This document shows positions 8,885 to 18,101 of a stretch of DNA of 64,000 bases, piece by piece; the first letter of the stretch is position 1, and the number at the start of each line of letters is the position of its first letter. The DNA is taken from the NCBI GenBank assembly GCA_023934045.1, contig CP097583.1, positions 590,224 to 654,223 on the forward strand, written 5' to 3'. The notes beneath the pieces are model-generated. The model ran no database searches, was not told the DNA's origin, and saw only the letters and a list, made by a program, of their open reading frames with translations. The DNA is from Candidatus Phytoplasma vitis. GTDB taxonomy: Bacteria; Bacillota_I; Bacilli_A; Acholeplasmatales; Acholeplasmataceae. The position numbers and the translations under genes were made by a program.

Positions 8885-10765
8885 ATGACATCTGATTTAG
8901 AACAAATTTTTGAAAATTCTGATTTATATTCTAAATTATTCAAGAATAATATCAAAAATATAAAAGAACTTATTTTCAAGAAACCTAAAAAATATCAAGA
9001 TTTTACTTTAACTGAATTAAATAAAATAGCAGATAAAACAAAAGTAAATTTATACGGAATTATAATAAAAGAACCTGTTGTTGTCAGAAATTTTTTTAAA
9101 AAAAATGCTAAAATGTTCCATATATTAACAAGTCGAAATACAGAATTCAAAGTAATTATTTTTAATAATTTTTTTTTTAAAATTTTAGAATATAATAAAA
9201 AAATATTTATTAAAGGTACTTATTATAATAGATATAATACAATTATAGCTTCTTTTGTTACTTTAGAAGTTAATATAGAAAACAAAATTAAACCTATTTA
9301 TAATTTAAAAAATATTTCTGATGAGTCTTTACAAAAATTAATAAAAAAAATTTTTCAATCTCCTAAATTTAAAATTAAAGAAACTTTAGATATAAGAATT
9401 TTAAAAAAATATAATTTAATAAATAGGAAAGAAGCTTTCCGAAATCTTCATCTTCCTGAAAATAAACAAATGTTGTATAAAGCAATCCAAAGATTTAAAT
9501 ATGAAGAAGCTTTTATTATAATTAAAAAATGGTTTCGAAAAAAAGAACAATTACCTTCTAAAATTCCTATAAAATGTAATATAAGTTATGTAAAGCAAAT
9601 GATTAAAAAAATTCCTTTTCAATTAACTTTAAATCAAAAAAAAATAGTTAATGAAATTTATTCTGATTTTAAAAAAGATTATCCTACTCAAAGATTAATT
9701 CAAGGGGATGTTGGTTCTGGGAAAACAATTACAGTTTTTATAGCCGCTTTAGGAATAATTAATTTAAATAAACAAGTTTTAATGATGGCTCCTACAGAAA
9801 TTTTAGCCAAACAACATTATTTAAATTTTAAAAAACTTTTTCCAGAAATAGATTCTATTATTATAACTTCTAAAAGTAAAACTAAGAAATTTGTTCAAGA
9901 ACAGATTAAACAAAATAAATACAAAATGATTTTCGGGACTCATTTATTAGCTAATATAGATTTTTTTCAATTAGGTTTGATTATAATAGATGAAACTCAT
10001 AAATTCGGAACAGATCTAAAAAATAAAACTATCGCTCAAGATTTAACATCAGATATTTTATATCTTACAGCAACGCCTATTCCGAAAACTTTGGCACTTA
10101 TTTATTCTGGATTATTAAATATTTCTTTATTAATTGAAAAACCTTATAATAAAAATAACATTATTACTAAAAAATGTTCTTTTGAAATGATTATACCTTT
10201 GTTAAAAAAAAATCAGTCACGTAATGAACAAAGTTATATTACAGTTCCTGCTATAAAAGATAATAAAAAAAATTTTAATATTGAAAATATGACTATTTTT
10301 TTAGAGAAACAAAAAATAGAGCATCTTTATATTTTGCACAGCAAACAAACAACAGAAAAACAAGAAGAAAATATTCAAAATTTTATAAAAAATAAAAAAG
10401 GTATTTTGTTAGCCACTTCTATTATTGAAGTAGGAATTGATATTGAAAACGTTACAACTATTATTATTTTAGGAGCGGAATATTTTGGTCTAAGTCAATT
10501 ACATCAATTAAGAGGAAGAGTAGGAAGAAATAATAAACAAAATTATTGTTTTTTAGTTTCTACAAAAGATAACGAACGTTTAAAAATATTAGAAAAAGAA
10601 AATAATGTCGCTAAATTAAGTGATTTTGATCTTTGTACAAGAGGACCAGGAGATTTTTTAGGTAAAGAACAAAGTGGTTTTTTTAAATTTCAATTTTTAA
10701 ATATAACAAAAGATTATATGATTTTAAATCAAATTAAAAAAGATTTTGAATATTTATCAAATTAA
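8885..10765 (+). CDS. recG: ATP-dependent DNA helicase RecG
   Basis: RecG remodels stalled replication forks and Holliday junctions. The N-terminal wedge/OB region (residues ~1–220) is followed by the helicase core: Walker A GDVGSGKT, DETHKFG as the DExH box, motif III TATPIPKTLAL, motif V GIDIENV, and motif VI LHQLRGRVGR. The typical RecG tail with SDFDLCTRGPGDFLG is present. At 626 aa it is somewhat shorter than the usual ~680, mainly in the N-terminal part. GAGGTGA precedes the ATG. It leads a tight operon with plsX (24 nt gap), rnc and dnaD. Confidence 0.95.
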   Translation: MTSDLEQIFENSDLYSKLFKNNIKNIKELIFKKPKKYQDFTLTELNKIADKTKVNLYGIIIKEPVVVRNFFKKNAKMFHILTSRNTEFKVIIFNNFFFKILEYNKKIFIKGTYYNRYNTIIASFVTLEVNIENKIKPIYNLKNISDESLQKLIKKIFQSPKFKIKETLDIRILKKYNLINRKEAFRNLHLPENKQMLYKAIQRFKYEEAFIIIKKWFRKKEQLPSKIPIKCNISYVKQMIKKIPFQLTLNQKKIVNEIYSDFKKDYPTQRLIQGDVGSGKTITVFIAALGIINLNKQVLMMAPTEILAKQHYLNFKKLFPEIDSIIITSKSKTKKFVQEQIKQNKYKMIFGTHLLANIDFFQLGLIIIDETHKFGTDLKNKTIAQDLTSDILYLTATPIPKTLALIYSGLLNISLLIEKPYNKNNIITKKCSFEMIIPLLKKNQSRNEQSYITVPAIKDNKKNFNIENMTIFLEKQKIEHLYILHSKQTTEKQEENIQNFIKNKKGILLATSIIEVGIDIENVTTIIILGAEYFGLSQLHQLRGRVGRNNKQNYCFLVSTKDNERLKILEKENNVAKLSDFDLCTRGPGDFLGKEQSGFFKFQFLNITKDYMILNQIKKDFEYLSN

Positions 10766-10789
10766 ATAATAAAAGGTATATTAATAAAA

Positions 10790-11809
10790 ATGATTAAATT
10801 AGCAATAGATGCTATGGGTGGAGATTTAGCCCCTGAGAAAGTGATCAAAGGAATCGTAATGGCTTTATCTCAAGAAGAAAATTTATATATTTGTTTGTAT
10901 GGTGATCAAGAAAAAATAAGTTACATAATAGAAAATAAAATTTCTTCTTCAGTTTATAAAAAAGTAAAAGATCGAATAAGTATTATTCATACTCCTTTTT
11001 TTCTTAAAATGGATATAAAAAATATAAGAGAAGAATTTAGAGATTGTCCTAACCATTCTATGTTTTTAGCTTTAAAAGCAGCTAAAGAAAACGAAGTAGA
11101 TGGAGTTGTTTCAGCAGGACCTACTCAAGCTTTAGTTTTATCAAGTTTTTTAATAATTAGAACTATGAAGTCAATTTCTAGAATAGCTTTAGCTCCTGTT
11201 TTTAAAACTTTTGATAATAAAACAAAAATTTTAATAGATGCGGGAGCGAATATTGAAATCGAACCAGAAAATTTATTAAAATTGACTGTTTATGCTTCAT
11301 TAGTAGCTAAAGAATTTTTAGAAATTGACCAACCTATAGTAAAATTATTAAATATAGGAATTGAAAAAAATAAAGGAAGAGATTTCGAAAGAAAGCTTTA
11401 TGATTTATTAGAAAAAGATGATCGAATAATTTTTAAAGGAAATGAAGAGTCTAAAAATGTTTTCAATACTGAAGCAGATATTTTATTAAGTGATGCTTTT
11501 ACATCTAATATGGTTTTAAAAAGTTATGAAGGAGCTTTTAAAAATTTATTTCAATCCATTAAAGAAGTTATGACTGAAAATTGGTTCAAAAAAATTATGA
11601 GCAAAATTTTATTTTCTAAAAAATTAAAAAAAATAAAACAAAAAATAGATTCTAAAGAAATAGGTGGAGCGATCTTGTTAGGTTTAAATAAAATTGTGAT
11701 TAAAGCGCATGGTGATTCTAATGAATATGCTTTTTGCAAAGCAATTTTTCAAGCTAAAATTTTAATTGAAAAAAAATTTTTAACTAAAATTACAAAAAAA
11801 TTAATATAA
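10790..11809 (+). CDS. plsX: Phosphate acyltransferase PlsX
   Basis: PlsX makes acyl-phosphate from acyl-ACP and phosphate, the first acyl donor for PlsY-type glycerolipid synthesis. The N-terminal signature AIDAMGGDLAPE is intact, as are SAGPTQALV and the C-terminal GGAILLGL region. Length is normal (339 aa). It sits 24 nt after recG and 12 nt before rnc, a common Firmicutes/Mollicutes grouping, although acpP, often found between plsX and rnc, is absent here. A peripheral membrane location is typical for the family. Confidence 0.95.
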   Translation: MIKLAIDAMGGDLAPEKVIKGIVMALSQEENLYICLYGDQEKISYIIENKISSSVYKKVKDRISIIHTPFFLKMDIKNIREEFRDCPNHSMFLALKAAKENEVDGVVSAGPTQALVLSSFLIIRTMKSISRIALAPVFKTFDNKTKILIDAGANIEIEPENLLKLTVYASLVAKEFLEIDQPIVKLLNIGIEKNKGRDFERKLYDLLEKDDRIIFKGNEESKNVFNTEADILLSDAFTSNMVLKSYEGAFKNLFQSIKEVMTENWFKKIMSKILFSKKLKKIKQKIDSKEIGGAILLGLNKIVIKAHGDSNEYAFCKAIFQAKILIEKKFLTKITKKLI

Positions 11810-11821
11810 AAAAGAGTAATT

Positions 11822-12508
11822 ATGCATTTAAAAAAATTATTTAAAAGATTAAATATTAAACCTAAAAATATTAAGATATATATTAACGCTTTAACACATA
11901 GTTCTTATGCTAACGAACATCATTTTAGAAAAAATAATAACGAAAGATTAGAATTTTTAGGAGATTCTGTTATTAATTTTTTAATGGCTAGTTATTTATA
12001 TAAAAAAAATAAAGATAATGAAGGTATTATGACTAAAAAAAGGGCCCAAGCTGTTTGTATAGATTCTTTATTAATTTATGCTAAAGAAATAGAATTAAAG
12101 AATTATATTTTGTTAGGTAAAGGTGAAAAGAAAAGATATGATAATAATTATTCTATCATAGCAGACGCTTTTGAAGCTTTATTTGGAGCTATTTATTTAG
12201 ATTTAGGATATGATCAAGCAGAAAAAACTTTTCAATATATTGTGTTACCTTATTTAAAAAAAATTATCAATATTATAGATTTTAAAACTAAATTACAAGA
12301 ATTAATTCAAACTAATAAACAAAATATCCATTATAAAATTATTGCTGAAAAAGGTTTAGCCCATGAAAAAGAATTTATAACTGAAGTATATTTGGAAAAT
12401 ATTTTTTTAGGAAGAGGTTTAGGAAAAACTAAAAAAGCTTCTGAACAAAAAGCAGCGCAAGAAGCTTTACTTAAAATAGAAAAAGAAAGGAATATACCAA
12501 ATGTTTAA
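11822..12508 (+). CDS. rnc: Ribonuclease III
   Basis: Cleaves double-stranded RNA in rRNA and mRNA processing. The catalytic helix NERLEFLGDSV is near residue 41 and the second acidic site ADAFEALFGAIYLD near residue 115. The C-terminal double-stranded-RNA-binding domain ends with GLGKTKKASEQKAAQEAL. Length is normal (228 aa). Its 3' end overlaps the start of dnaD by 8 nt, so the two are probably translationally coupled. Confidence 0.95.
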   Translation: MHLKKLFKRLNIKPKNIKIYINALTHSSYANEHHFRKNNNERLEFLGDSVINFLMASYLYKKNKDNEGIMTKKRAQAVCIDSLLIYAKEIELKNYILLGKGEKKRYDNNYSIIADAFEALFGAIYLDLGYDQAEKTFQYIVLPYLKKIINIIDFKTKLQELIQTNKQNIHYKIIAEKGLAHEKEFITEVYLENIFLGRGLGKTKKASEQKAAQEALLKIEKERNIPNV

Positions 12509-13115
12509 AATTCTTTATGAAAAAGGTTATTTAAATATTGAAAAAATTTTAATTCGCGAATATCATAAAATGAATTTAACATTTCAAGAAATGATGGTTT
12601 TAATTTATTTATTTGATTGTTATGAACATAAACATTTTTCTTCTGTATTTTTAGCCAAAAAAATGAATTTGTCTAAAAATGAAGTAGAAAATATTTTAGA
12701 AGAATTAATTCAAAAAGATTTTTTTTTCTTATCACAAGAGAAAAAAGATGATAAATTAATAGAAGTTTTTAATTTAGACAATACTTTTTTAAAATTAGAA
12801 AAAATTTATTTAGAAAAAGATAAAAATGTTCTAATTAAAAAACAAAATAAATATATAAGCGAAACTATAGAACAAATAGAAAAATTAAAAGGTGAAAATT
12901 TAGCTTCATATGAACTCGAAATTATTAAAAATTGGTATTTGGAAAAAAAATATTCTGACAAAGATATAAAAAGATCTATAAATATAGCTTACACAAATCA
13001 AAAAAAATCAATTTATTATATAGAAAGAATTTTAGGCCACGAAAATAATTTAAAAATAGAAAATAATGATAAAGCAGATAAAATTCTTCATAAAATTTTT
13101 AATAAAATTAAATAA
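12501..13115 (+). CDS. dnaD: DnaD-like replication initiation protein
   Basis: Residues ~20–85 look like a winged-helix N-terminal domain (AKKMNLSKNEVENILEEL). Residues ~130–180 match the DnaD/DnaB_2 C-terminal domain: YELEIIKNWYLEKKYSD, then a helix ending YYIERIL. DnaD family members help load the replicative helicase in Firmicutes. The gene overlaps rnc by 8 nt, and its position just before imp and pyrG is the order known from phytoplasmas. At 204 aa it is slightly shorter than the B. subtilis protein. Confidence 0.85.
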   Translation: MFKILYEKGYLNIEKILIREYHKMNLTFQEMMVLIYLFDCYEHKHFSSVFLAKKMNLSKNEVENILEELIQKDFFFLSQEKKDDKLIEVFNLDNTFLKLEKIYLEKDKNVLIKKQNKYISETIEQIEKLKGENLASYELEIIKNWYLEKKYSDKDIKRSINIAYTNQKKSIYYIERILGHENNLKIENNDKADKILHKIFNKIK

Positions 13116-13121
13116 TTTAAA

Positions 13122-13155
13122 ATATAACATATATAATAAAATATGTTATAATATT
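13122..13155 (+). promoter_or_regulatory. Inverted repeat with -10 box upstream of imp
   Basis: ATATAACATAT and ATATGTTATA flank a short AT spacer, and the right arm contains TATAAT (13148–13153). It lies between dnaD and imp, so it may combine a weak terminator for the recG operon with the imp promoter. Nearer the gene, AAATACTGTATA and AAATACCGTATA stand in tandem at about 13200–13226, a possible regulator site. Confidence 0.45.
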
Positions 13156-13256
13156 TGTATTGAATCTAAGAAAAGATTTAATAAAATGTATTTACATTTT
13201 AAATACTGTATATTAAATACCGTATAAATTATAATTTAATGAGAGGAAAGAAGAAA

Positions 13257-13727
13257 ATGCAACAAAAAGAAAGTTTTTTAAAAACTAAAAAAGGCAAAAT
13301 AGTTGTTGGTTCAGTTGGTTCAGTTATTGGTGCTTTAGTATTATATTTAATAATTGCTTATGTTATGAAATGGATTCCATTTAGGGAAAAAATTACTCCG
13401 GAAGATGCAGAAAGTTTAAAAACAAAAATAGAATCATTAGTAGCAGATACTGAAGCAAAAACAACTGTAGCAGACAATGACAAAATATATGACAAAGTAA
13501 AAAAAGCAATTGAAGCTTTTGAATCAAAAGTAACAGCAGTTAATGACAAAAGAGCTACAGAAAAAAAAATTGATACTACTGAAATAGCAAATTTAAAAAC
13601 AGCAGTTGAAGGTTTAAAAAATCAAGATACTCAAGAAAATTTTAAAGCAGCAGCAAAAAATTTCAAAGTAAAAGTTGCTAATTCAATAACAAATTTAAAA
13701 ACAGTAATTACAGAAAAAAACAAATAA
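13257..13727 (+). CDS. imp: Immunodominant membrane protein Imp
   Basis: A small protein with one strong N-terminal membrane helix (GALVLYLIIAYVMKW) and a ~110-residue, Lys/Glu/Ala-rich helical domain expected outside the cell. It has no cleaved signal. The position between dnaD and pyrG is the diagnostic location of Imp in phytoplasmas, where it is an abundant surface protein that contacts host proteins; the sequence itself varies greatly between species, so the call rests on context and topology. An ATG exists at 13239, but GAGAGGAAAG sits between it and the ATG at 13257, so the later start (156 aa) is chosen. An alternating TATAAT-type leader and a strong terminator suggest a monocistronic unit. 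Confidence 0.85.
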   Translation: MQQKESFLKTKKGKIVVGSVGSVIGALVLYLIIAYVMKWIPFREKITPEDAESLKTKIESLVADTEAKTTVADNDKIYDKVKKAIEAFESKVTAVNDKRATEKKIDTTEIANLKTAVEGLKNQDTQENFKAAAKNFKVKVANSITNLKTVITEKNK

Positions 13728-13773
13728 TAATTTAAACAATAATATTAATTAATATTATTTAAAAATAAAAAAA

Positions 13774-13806
13774 ACATTCAAAATATTAAATTTTGAATGT
13801 TTTTTT
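13774..13806 (+). terminator. Bidirectional terminator between imp and pyrG
   Basis: ACATTCAAAAT (13774–13784) pairs with ATTTTGAATGT (13790–13800). T residues follow on the + side, and A residues on the left give a T run for the – strand, so it serves both converging genes. Confidence 0.85.
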
Positions 13807-15433
13807 ATTTTATATTCGAATAAAATTGTAAAGATGCTCTTATAAAGTCTTTAAATAAAGGGTGTGGTTTAAAAGGTCTTGATAAAAATTCAGAATGAAA
13901 TTGAACTCCTATAAACCAAATATGTTTTTTTAATTCTATAACTTCAGGTAATTGTTCTTCATTATTAATTCCTGAAATAATAAAATTATCATCTTTATCA
14001 AAAAGCGAAACATATTCCATATTCATCTCATAACGATGTCTATGTCTTTCATGAATGATTTCTTTTTGAAAAATTTCATAACTCTTAGTATTTTTCTTTA
14101 AACAACAAGAGTATAATCCTAATCTTAAAGTTCCTCCTAATAAAGGATCTTTTATTTTTTGAGTTATTAAAGGAAGTGGCGTATTAATATCAATTTCTGT
14201 AGAATTGACTTTGTCCAATTTCAAAACATTTCTAGCATATTCAATAACCATTAATTGCATTCCTAAACAAATACCAAAAATAGGAATATTATTTATACGA
14301 GCGTACTGAATAGCTTGTATTTTCCCTTGATAAGCTCTTGCGCCAAAACCACCTGGAATTAAAATACCATGACAATCGCCTAATAAAGAAACTATATTCT
14401 TATCATTAACATTTTCTGCATCAATCCACTTAATTTTAATATTAGTATTATTATAATAAGAAGCGTGTTTTAAAGCCTCTATTATAGATAAATAAGAATC
14501 ATGTACCGAAATATACTTACCTACTAAACCAATAGTAATTTTATTTTTTAAATTTTCAATTTTATAAATTAAATTTTTCCATGAAGATATATCTGATTTT
14601 TTTAAGTTTTTTATTTGAAAATGATCTAAAATAAAATCATCTATTTTTTGTTCATTTAAATTAATAATAATTTTATATAAAATATCTACATCAATATTTT
14701 CGAAAATAGCATTTTCTCTTACATCGCATAAAATAGAAATTTTTTTCTTCATTTCAGCAGAAATAGTTTGTTCACTTCTCAAAATCAAAATTTGAGGTTG
14801 AATACCTAAAGATCTTAATTCTTTAATACTATGTTGAGTAGGTTTAGTTTTTGTTTCTTTAGAGCTTTTTAAATAAGGAATTAAAGTGTTATGAATATAA
14901 AGAGTATTATGAAATCCTAAGTCATAACGAACTTGTCTAATAGACTCTAAAAAAGGTAAGGATTCGATATCACCTACTGTACCGCCAATTTCGACAATAA
15001 TAATATCATAATCATTAGTAGTACTTTTTATTTCTAAAATCCTTTTTTTGATTTCATTAGTAATATGAGGAATAACTTGAATAGTTTGTCCTAAATATTC
15101 CCCTTGCCTTTCTTTATTGATTACATGTTGATAAACTTGTCCTGTAGTCACATTAGATTCTCTTGATAAATTTTCATCTAAAAATCTTTCATAATGGCCC
15201 AAATCTAAATCTGTTTCGGCTCCATCATTAGTCACAAAAACTTCTCCGTGCTGAATAGGATTCATAGTACCAGAATCAATATTGATATAAGGATCAATTT
15301 TTTTCATAAAAACTTTTAATCCACGTTTTTTTAAAATTTGACCTACAGCGGCGCCAATAATACCTTTTCCCAAGCCAGAAACTACTCCTCCAGTAATAAA
15401 AATAAATTTTTGCTCTTTTTTTTTATTATTCAT
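13805..15433 (-). CDS. pyrG: CTP synthase
   Basis: Makes CTP from UTP using glutamine nitrogen. The synthetase half opens with [14 protein letters not shown] and contains the ATP/Mg and UTP sites (GGTVGDIES). The class-I glutamine amidotransferase half has the oxyanion loop GGFGARAY, the nucleophile Cys in FGICLGMQ, and the His-Glu pair in GVQFHSEF. Length is 542 aa, normal for the family. The start has AAGAAAG upstream. It is the first of a run of – strand core genes. Confidence 0.97.
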   Translation of the reverse strand: MNNKKKEQKFIFITGGVVSGLGKGIIGAAVGQILKKRGLKVFMKKIDPYINIDSGTMNPIQHGEVFVTNDGAETDLDLGHYERFLDENLSRESNVTTGQVYQHVINKERQGEYLGQTIQVIPHITNEIKKRILEIKSTTNDYDIIIVEIGGTVGDIESLPFLESIRQVRYDLGFHNTLYIHNTLIPYLKSSKETKTKPTQHSIKELRSLGIQPQILILRSEQTISAEMKKKISILCDVRENAIFENIDVDILYKIIINLNEQKIDDFILDHFQIKNLKKSDISSWKNLIYKIENLKNKITIGLVGKYISVHDSYLSIIEALKHASYYNNTNIKIKWIDAENVNDKNIVSLLGDCHGILIPGGFGARAYQGKIQAIQYARINNIPIFGICLGMQLMVIEYARNVLKLDKVNSTEIDINTPLPLITQKIKDPLLGGTLRLGLYSCCLKKNTKSYEIFQKEIIHERHRHRYEMNMEYVSLFDKDDNFIISGINNEEQLPEVIELKKHIWFIGVQFHSEFLSRPFKPHPLFKDFIRASLQFYSNIK

Positions 15434-15485
15434 TTTTAATTTCTTTCTTAAAAAATTTTAAAATAAAAATTTAAAAAAACATTAA

Positions 15486-16310
15486 TTAAACATTTATTTT
15501 AAAACCTATTTTTTCTCCTAAATTGATTTTTGTTTCTATTTTATTACGACTATTTTCCATAATAATCGGATCAAAAATTACTTTATTTTTTTGAACTAAT
15601 AAAACAATAGTGGATCCTCCAAAAGAAAAAAAACCCTTTTCTTGCCCCTTATTAAAATTAGTAATAGGATGATTATTAATTTTTCCCACTAATAAAGCTC
15701 CAATTTCAATTTGAATTATTTTACCAAAATTTTTTGTTTCTAAAATATTATATTCTCGGGTATTTTCAAAAAAAACATTAAAATATTTAAAAGCAATAGG
15801 ATTAACAGTATGAAATTTACCTTTAATTTTTTTAAAATTTTCTTTTTTTTGAATACCTTCATCAATGAAAATATAACGATGATAATCGATAGGTCTTAAT
15901 CTTAAAATTACGAAATAACCATCCATAAATAAAGATGGTAAAGTATTATTTTTTAAAAGATCACTTAAATGATAATTAACTTTTTTAATAGAATAAATAC
16001 TATCTTTATTAATCGAAAGAATAGTGATTTTTCCTTCACAAGGACTTATAAAAACAGAATTTTCTTTACAAAAAGTTATATTTTTATATTGACGTGTAAA
16101 AAAATCATTATAAGAAGAAAATTTTGTTTTTCGAAATAAATTTAAATCTATATTATTTCTTTTAACTACTTTTTTAATATGTATTTTAGAAAAAAAAGAT
16201 CTTAAATAAACCCCCATTAAAGAAGTAATTATTTTAGAAACACAAATTCTCAAAAATAGTCTTTTCCAAAAACTTTTATGTAAGTTAGAATATAAAAAAT
16301 GTGGTTTCAT
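15486..16310 (-). CDS. psd: Phosphatidylserine decarboxylase proenzyme
   Basis: Converts phosphatidylserine to phosphatidylethanolamine at the membrane. The self-cleavage site that creates the pyruvoyl group is seen as FGGSTIVLL near residue 236 (GGST rather than the commoner LGST), and the substrate His motif in YHRYIF. The 274-aa length fits the bacterial type. It pairs with pssA just upstream (about 70 nt apart), giving the whole PS-to-PE route in one place. Confidence 0.93.
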   Translation of the reverse strand: MKPHFLYSNLHKSFWKRLFLRICVSKIITSLMGVYLRSFFSKIHIKKVVKRNNIDLNLFRKTKFSSYNDFFTRQYKNITFCKENSVFISPCEGKITILSINKDSIYSIKKVNYHLSDLLKNNTLPSLFMDGYFVILRLRPIDYHRYIFIDEGIQKKENFKKIKGKFHTVNPIAFKYFNVFFENTREYNILETKNFGKIIQIEIGALLVGKINNHPITNFNKGQEKGFFSFGGSTIVLLVQKNKVIFDPIIMENSRNKIETKINLGEKIGFKINV

Positions 16311-16379
16311 AATTATGTTTCTTTATAAAAAAACTAATCCTCTTTCTTATGTTCGTTTAAATTAATATTTAATTTAATA

Positions 16380-17111
16380 TTATTGTAAAAGATAATAAAT
16401 TATTACAAAAGATAATAAACATGAAAATATTAAAAAAATAATATTTTTAATTTTAGGAAATTTAATTTTTGCAAAAATAAATAAAAAAGACAATAAACAC
16501 ATAATAAATAAATATGTTGTGAAAAATATATTTTTAATATTATTAACATCAGTTCGTGTTTTCATCATTATATTTTGAAATAAAATTAAACAAGGAAATA
16601 TAATAGAAGATAAAGTCACTGGAACACCTAAAAAAACATTTAAATTTTCTTTTGGTTTTTTATTATCATAATTTTCTTCAGCAAGAACATTGAAATAAGC
16701 TAATCTAATTAAAACCGTTAAAATGTAACAAATACTTATAAAAATAAATAAGCATAAGAAATTAAAATTTTTTGATAATTCTGTATTACAAAACAATCTA
16801 TATCCTATGAAAATAGGTAAAATACCAAAACTAATAATATCTGCTAAAGAATCTATTTGAATACCATATTTTTTGTCTTGTATAGAACGTTTTTTTTTAA
16901 AATTACTTACTTTTCCATCGAACATATCACAAATACCAGATAATAATATACAAATAGAAGCGAATTTTATATAATTAGGATCGAATTGATTAGCATCGAA
17001 TTGTCCATTAGCATCGAATTTTCCAAGAACAAGAAAAAACATTCCTAATAAACCAATTGATGCATTTAAATAAGTTAAATAAACAGTATAATTATAAAAA
17101 CCTAAAAACAT
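16380..17111 (-). CDS. pssA: CDP-diacylglycerol–serine O-phosphatidyltransferase
   Basis: Makes phosphatidylserine from CDP-diacylglycerol and serine. The CDP-alcohol phosphatidyltransferase signature is present as FDGKVS, then a Gly, then IDSLADIISFG; the usual Ala-Arg of the motif reads Val-Ser. Six or so membrane helices are visible. The open frame extends to an ATG at 17165, but GGAG with 8-nt spacing stands just before the ATG at 17111 (MFLGFYNYTV), so that start is preferred (243 aa). It works with psd downstream. Confidence 0.9.
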   Translation of the reverse strand: MFLGFYNYTVYLTYLNASIGLLGMFFLVLGKFDANGQFDANQFDPNYIKFASICILLSGICDMFDGKVSNFKKKRSIQDKKYGIQIDSLADIISFGILPIFIGYRLFCNTELSKNFNFLCLFIFISICYILTVLIRLAYFNVLAEENYDNKKPKENLNVFLGVPVTLSSIIFPCLILFQNIMMKTRTDVNNIKNIFFTTYLFIMCLLSFLFIFAKIKFPKIKNIIFLIFSCLLSFVIIYYLLQ

Positions 17112-17209
17112 AATAAATTCTCCATTATTATTTTTTAAAATTAAATATAATTTGTTTTTAATCAAGTAAATAAAAATAATAATTAAAAAAATTATAATTT
17201 TTTCAATTA

Positions 17210-17764
17210 TTATTTATAAAAATATTCTTCATAATCATTTATATATTCATCGTCTTCTGCATTGTTTTTATCTTTTTCAATATCATCAATTTCTTCTTCA
17301 TTAATTTCTAATTCTTCTTTTTCATCATTTATATCTAAATTATCTAAAGGTATATCGTTTAATTTTTCTTCTTCGTATTCATCATTTTCTTCATTGGATT
17401 TTGGTTTTAAATCAAATTCATTAAAATCTAAAATTTCTTTTTCTAAATCTTTTTTAATTTCTATTTTTTGTTCATTTGGGTTAATAAAAAAATCTTTATC
17501 CCAAAAATTCAAATTATTTTCTTTAATATTCCACAAATCATCTCCGCAAAAAACAAAACAACCACTCAAAACAATGTCTAAATATAATTGAATACAAATT
17601 TCTTTATTATTTATATCTAATTTTTTAATTTTAAAAACTTCTTCTATTAGTTGTTGGATATTCATAGGTTTTTTGTTTTGAGATAAGATTTGATAAGAAA
17701 TATCAATCATAGCACTTGATGAATCAATCTTTTTATTATTTTTTTCCAAAATTAATAACCTCAT
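17210..17764 (-). CDS. rpoE: RNA polymerase delta subunit
   Basis: Residues ~15–75 form the small HARE-HTH/winged-helix domain (SYQILSQNKKPMNIQQLIEEVFK, split here as SYQILSQNKKP and MNIQQLIEEV) with the WNIKEN end typical of delta. The remaining 100 residues are a nearly pure Asp/Glu tail, the other hallmark of the family. Delta aids promoter escape and displaces RNA from polymerase in Gram-positive bacteria. No clear ribosome-binding site precedes the ATG, so the exact start is less sure. Confidence 0.88.
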   Translation of the reverse strand: MRLLILEKNNKKIDSSSAMIDISYQILSQNKKPMNIQQLIEEVFKIKKLDINNKEICIQLYLDIVLSGCFVFCGDDLWNIKENNLNFWDKDFFINPNEQKIEIKKDLEKEILDFNEFDLKPKSNEENDEYEEEKLNDIPLDNLDINDEKEELEINEEEIDDIEKDKNNAEDDEYINDYEEYFYK

Positions 17765-17797
17765 TTAAAAAATATTCTTTTATTTATTTTATAAAAA

Positions 17798-18091
17798 TTA
17801 AAAATCATAATCTTTCAAATCATAATCTTTTGCAGCTTTCATAAGTAAATCTTTAGAAGCTTTTTCTACTTGCTTTAAAACATCATTAAAAGATAATAAA
17901 ATACTTTCTTGAATTAAATCTAAATTATTCATTAAATCTAAATTTTTAATAGAAACATCAATTACTTGTTTTGTTCCTTGCATAACAATAACGATATCAC
18001 CTACTTGTGAAGTAAATTCTCTTAATTCTAATTTTTTTTGTTCTTTATCTATGGTTTCCTGAATTTTTTTTAATTTATCAAACATTTTCAT
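17798..18091 (-). CDS. ybaB: Nucleoid-associated protein YbaB/EbfC
   Basis: A small DNA-binding dimer with the family's central TSQVGDIVIVMQGTKQV strand region and flanking helices. It directly follows dnaX, the conserved dnaX–ybaB(–recR) arrangement; recR is not here. The frame has an ATG at 18109 inside the end of dnaX, but AGGA with 8-nt spacing precedes the ATG at 18091 (MKMFDKLKKIQ), so I place the start there (97 aa). Confidence 0.88.
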   Translation of the reverse strand: MKMFDKLKKIQETIDKEQKKLELREFTSQVGDIVIVMQGTKQVIDVSIKNLDLMNNLDLIQESILLSFNDVLKQVEKASKDLLMKAAKDYDLKDYDF

Positions 18092-18101
18092 ATTAAAATT
18101 C

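Noticed and set aside
13239..13256. Upstream ATG of imp as the start
   Set aside because: The ribosome-binding site lies between this ATG and the one at 13257, so the later start is used.
17262..17591. A 109-residue + strand frame rich in Ser and Phe
   Set aside because: It is the complement of the acidic tail of rpoE; Ser/Phe runs are the mirror of Asp/Glu/Lys codons.
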